Part shown: positions 59,939 through 64,000 of the stretch, piece by piece
Position numbering within the stretch: position 1 is the stretch's first letter
Layout of the letters: every line of letters starts with the position of its first letter
From: Brachypodius melanocephalos
Lineage: Eukaryota; Chordata; Aves; Passeriformes; Pycnonotidae
NCBI GenBank assembly: GCA_013398615.1
Contig: VZSR01000520.1
Span: forward strand, 36,454,872 to 36,518,871
Direction of reading: 5' to 3'
DNA length: 64,000 nucleotides
Program-made: the position numbers and the translations under genes
Notes under the pieces: model-generated
What the model saw: the letters and a program-made list of their open reading frames with translations, nothing else
Databases searched by the model: none
Told to the model about the DNA's origin: nothing

Positions 59939-62900
59939 GAAAGGGGAATTTTAGGAAAGCTGCTCCAGAGACACTTGTCTCCCAGAAGTCATAAGTCCCA
60001 GTTCCATGTACACTTGATAATCATCACTTCTGCCTTTGATACCATAGTGTATTACCTAATTTGCTGACATTTGTTGTCATAGAATGCTCTAGAAAGCTTT
60101 TACATTCTGTCATAAGTTCTTGCAGGTTTTATTTCAGAATCTGGATTTCTTGCTTTTTGTTTCTCTGAAGGAATCAATCAAACATACATGATGACTGCTG
60201 ATTTTTCTGCAGTAAATTTTAGTGGTAGATTAATCCTGATAATTGATGAAGCACTATCGAACGTAGTAAGGGAGACTTTTATAAAAGTCCAATGAGAATT
60301 TTGGAAAAGTTAGAAAAGAAGATTGGAAAGAATTAATGTCTCTCTGAATGGAGCACTTCCTTCCTTTTTGAAAGCCTGGGGTGTTTTTTTTCTTTGTGGA
60401 GTATTGGCCCAGTCTAAACACTGAAACAAGGTGGGTGAATAAAACTTCAACACATCTTTGATCATTTAGACTCTGCAGAAATTCAGGGCAAGTCATTGCT
60501 GCCTAGTTCTGTTTTCAGAACAAAGGTTTTTAGAGCAGTGAAGTTCAGCAATTACTATTTTTGAAATTTTAACGGATCACTAAGAAACATTAATCTTTTT
60601 TGCTTCCTCCTTGTCAAAGTATTTGATTACCATTTGATGGTTGGAGGACATTGCAGTCAGAAACCCTTTAGCTCTCACTGCTGCATCCTTTGCAAAGCAG
60701 CAGCTGAGTTCAAGACCTGCCCCAGAATTCGTGCCTGGTTTCTACCTCCTTTTGAGAGGTTGAGTGGTGTTAAGAGTTGTACATAGCTTAGAGAGGGCAA
60801 ACACATAAGTGATACCAAATGGAATTGAACTATTTCTGAAATGTTGAGGAGTACCTCTGATGCAGAGCACAGTTCTTTTAAGAATTAGGGCATGCTATTC
60901 CTCTACAGTTCTTTGCTGTGCCAAAAGAGGACTAGTCAGTGGATTATTTATATAAAACTTGTATTAAGTTTTCTTTCCTACTAATGATGAGGATAGCATG
61001 TGTAGAAATTTATTTTTACTTTCAGGATATCTTACAGTTGATCTGTTTTACCAAGGTTAAGATTCAGTCCATTCTCCATTAGACTTTTTTGTTCTTATGA
61101 TCCTGACATTTTATTGATGAGATAAAAATATGAAAGGGAAGGATCTACAAGCTCAAACTCAGAAAAAACTTTTTTTCCCCCTTAAGCTATTTTGTCCTTC
61201 CTACCCTGCAAAACATAAGCAAGCACTAGAAGATAAAAATTAATCAACAGCAAACCAAATTACATAAAGAGAGACCATGAGAAACCCAGTGATTTTTCAC
61301 CTATCCTTTTTAGAAGGGTAATTGAAAGAGACAGAAGTCAACTAAATTTAGCACACTAAAACAATGTACAGTACTGTGAGTACTTCAACCTAATGTATCA
61401 AATATAGTTCTTTAAATCCTTCTCATTGCAAATCCAAGGAGAGAGAATTAAAGAGGCTTTATTTTCAGAGTTGTTAGTCAGTTAACTGTAAAATAATTTC
61501 TAAATATAAAAAGACATCCTTAATGCTTTATACTGTGTAGATTCAGGTTGGAACATTTTTGTTCTGCAAAGTTTCTATCACCAGAATCTCTTTCCTTCCT
61601 TGTTCAGGCATTTAAAATCCACATTCAGACCTGTCAAGTCTTATACTCAGAGAATGAGACTCATTTGATTCCATTCCTGTCTCACATGTTTCTATAGATG
61701 GGCTTGATATCAATCAGAGAATAGATTCACATTTCAACTAAGCTAATCCAGTGGGCACCTGAGGTCAGTAGCACAGTCCCATTTTCTTTTGCTTCTCCCT
61801 GTTTATGTGTTCCTGCCCCCTTTGCAGTGCTAATATTGTTGCTCCTTGCCATGAACTACCTAAACCTGCTGGGTGTACAACCCTTTGTTAAAATAGGGCT
61901 TGGCACTTTTCTTTGTTTGTTTTCTAAAGTAAAGTTTAAACCCCTTTTAAACTAAGAAATATTTCTATTTCCCTGGCTCGTAATACTTTAATATCATCCA
62001 TTCCTGGGCTGGATGTAAATCATTCAGGTACCAGCCAAAAGTAATTTTTGAACAGCTCTAAATACCTGTATTGTCCCAAGAGTTCCACATGCCTTTCTGA
62101 GAAATTCTCTTCTACTTTTGAACAGTGAACATTAGCCAGATCAAGCTGCATCATTATGCCTCATCACTGATATTTTCTTATTGAGAATAAGATATATATA
62201 TTCTTATTGAATATATATATGATGCATGAAGTCACATTAAGTAACACATTAAGTCACATGTGAAAGTCAATTATGAAAAACAAACTTTTGGAATCCAAAA
62301 GAAAAAATGAAAAACCTACAATTACCTCTATTTTCCAACATTGCTTCTAGTAGTGAAGTCTCAGGCATCACCAGGCATTGTCACTCAGCCTGGTGCCTTT
62401 GTCACATTTTACTGTCTCCTTGTCACCAATCTAGCAGGTCATAGGGTTAATTCTAGAATGTCCATTTCAAGCTATTAACTTTGTAATCAGAATAAGTGTT
62501 GGTTTGGAATGTGATGAAGTGGTTTAGAGTAATTTCCAGGGCTGTCAAGATGCACATGCTAGCCCTGTGACTGCAAGAGACATGCAGCTGAAGCTGAATG
62601 ATTGGCAGGGACAAGTTGGAACCAGTTGCTGCTAGGCTATCCTGTATGGGGTGTTGCATTATCATAAAACCATGCATATACAATAGGTGGATTTGATTTT
62701 TCACAAAATGGATTACCAGTAAGTCTATGACATTATATTTCACTATAATGTTGAGCGGAAACAAAACACACATCCTTTCTTGCAAAAGCAGTGGCCCCCA
62801 GAAGTCTCTTTGTGTTAGAAGGATAATGAGAGCCTTCAAAATTTTAGGCACTCACCTGAAATGTGCGTGTCTGAAGCTTTGTGTGGTGTAATTATAAATG

Positions 62901-64000
62901 GTAGTATATTACCTGTTTGAGAGAAAGAGAAATTACAAAGAACGTGGAGTGTAAAATGAATCTTGATGTTTTAAATAGTATTGACTAGGGCCTCTAAAGA
63001 ATTCCGTGGGCTGCTTGATAAAGAAGAAAGAGACAATAGAGAATTTTCTACATGCTGGCTTTGCAGAAATATGTTCTATATTTGATTGTTTCATTGAGTG
63101 CAGCAAGAGAGTATGCAAAACATTTGGGATCAATAATGTTTTTGTACATCTTTTTTCCAAAGATGCTAAGTTATTCTACAAGAAGTGAGCATCAGTAGGA
63201 GAAGCTCGTATCTAGGAACTAGGTACCCTCTTCCCTTTAAAGGGAAACAGGGGACCAGACACACAGTTCAGCTTGCTCAGCATCTTACTCTAAGCCAGGT
63301 ACTAAATTGCATATAAAATTCCTAGACAACATATGTCACTTCATCTCCTGGTCCTTCATACAAGCCCTGAAAAGTGTTTGTTCTTGATTGATTGTCAAGC
63401 TAAATTATTTAGGTCCAATGTTAATGTCCTGTGGAGGCCTTGTGAAGTAAGCCAGCCTCAGTCTTTTCAGTCAAATTCAAGGAACTATCTATCTGCAGTG
63501 GAAGCTATACAGGTTCTTCTCTAAACTCCTTTATAAGTCACAAACAAGGAATAATGTATGTTCTGGATTATTTCTTTTGTCCATTTGCTTTTAAATATGA
63601 AGGGTAGCACAGAGCTCATCATCTGGCCAGTCCTGGCCTGGGAATTACATTAATCACCTGAAGATGTCAAATGTATGTGCTGCACCAACCAAGCATTTGC
63701 TTGGCTGCCAATTCCCAAAGCCCTTTAGCAGTTAAAATATAATTACCTGTGTGGACATGAGATGGTTGACTGAATAGGTTATATCATCAACATAATTATA
63801 ATGCTACTACTCTGTAGGTGTTATGGGGGCCAGAAGTTAGCACATTTTTGCCATTTTATCTGAGGGAAACTTCCTAATGCTTCTAGCAGGGAAGTCAACA
63901 TGCTGCTGAGTTCAGTGCCTGTCTATGTTGCTGATACTGGGTTAGCTTTCGAGCCTTTCTCACCTCTCTTTAAGAAATGCTAAAACTCACAGCCTGCTTC

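Larger units (their letters stand above)
51600..64000. other. 3' flanking DNA, no supported gene
   Basis: About 12.4 kb beyond the VRK1 polyadenylation site with no exon series I can recognise apart from the candidate at 52040. It holds a GC-rich patch near 53.3 kb, a poly-T run at 58728-58747 and a TGGA microsatellite. The longest minus-strand open frame (62453-62851) has no recognisable motif. The rest appears to be ordinary intergenic sequence. Confidence 0.5.

Noticed and set aside
59666..60067. 133-codon frame with WMDG repeats
   Set aside because: It is a translation of the TGGA microsatellite with unrelated flanks.
62453..62851. 132-codon minus-strand frame
   Set aside because: Hydrophobic AT-driven composition, no motif, no splice or promoter context; length within chance expectation.

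Overview
The window is nuclear DNA from a bird. It is AT-rich with multi-exon, GT-AG spliced coding sequence. It carries CR1 LINE 3' ends with the ATTCTATGATTCT-type tail and long terminal repeats that resemble avian ERV-L and ERV-K families. From recall these LTRs look most like those of perching birds, but the species cannot be fixed from the sequence. There is one assembly gap of exactly 100 N (22455-22554).

One gene is certain: VRK1 (vaccinia-related kinase 1, a nuclear Ser/Thr kinase) on the + strand. A CpG island with inverted ZNF143/Staf-like sites lies at about 16.96-17.59 kb and probably holds the untranslated first exon. Coding starts at ATG 24704 and ends at TAA 51419. Twelve coding exons with mutually consistent phases encode 412 residues. 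Every kinase landmark is intact: glycine loop 42-47, Lys69, HGDIKAAN 173-180 and DYG 195-197. The C-terminal tail is basic and resembles a nuclear localisation region.

Layout: 1-16.5 kb is 5' flanking DNA with a small isolated CpG patch at about 1.6-1.88 kb, simple repeats and no gene I can support. Two CR1 tails (16.53-16.94 kb) abut the VRK1 promoter. Intron 1 (17.2-24.7 kb) holds an LTR broken by the gap and a CR1 copy. From 24.7 to 51.6 kb lie the coding exons. The last two introns are the most interesting part of the window. Intron 11 opens with a weak donor followed at once by a stop and an AATAAA. Intron 12 holds two LTRs, a near-perfect hairpin, a phase-compatible candidate alternative exon and two unexplained ORFs. 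From 51.6 to 64 kb is 3' flanking DNA with a candidate alternative VRK1 last exon near 52.04 kb, a GC-rich patch near 53.3 kb and a TGGA microsatellite.

No tRNA, rRNA, CRISPR or prokaryotic-type feature was seen. The most promising undescribed material is a set of possible alternative C-termini of VRK1. They would vary the nuclear-targeting tail and leave the kinase domain unchanged. This is an inference from splice signals and reading frames and has no transcript evidence.
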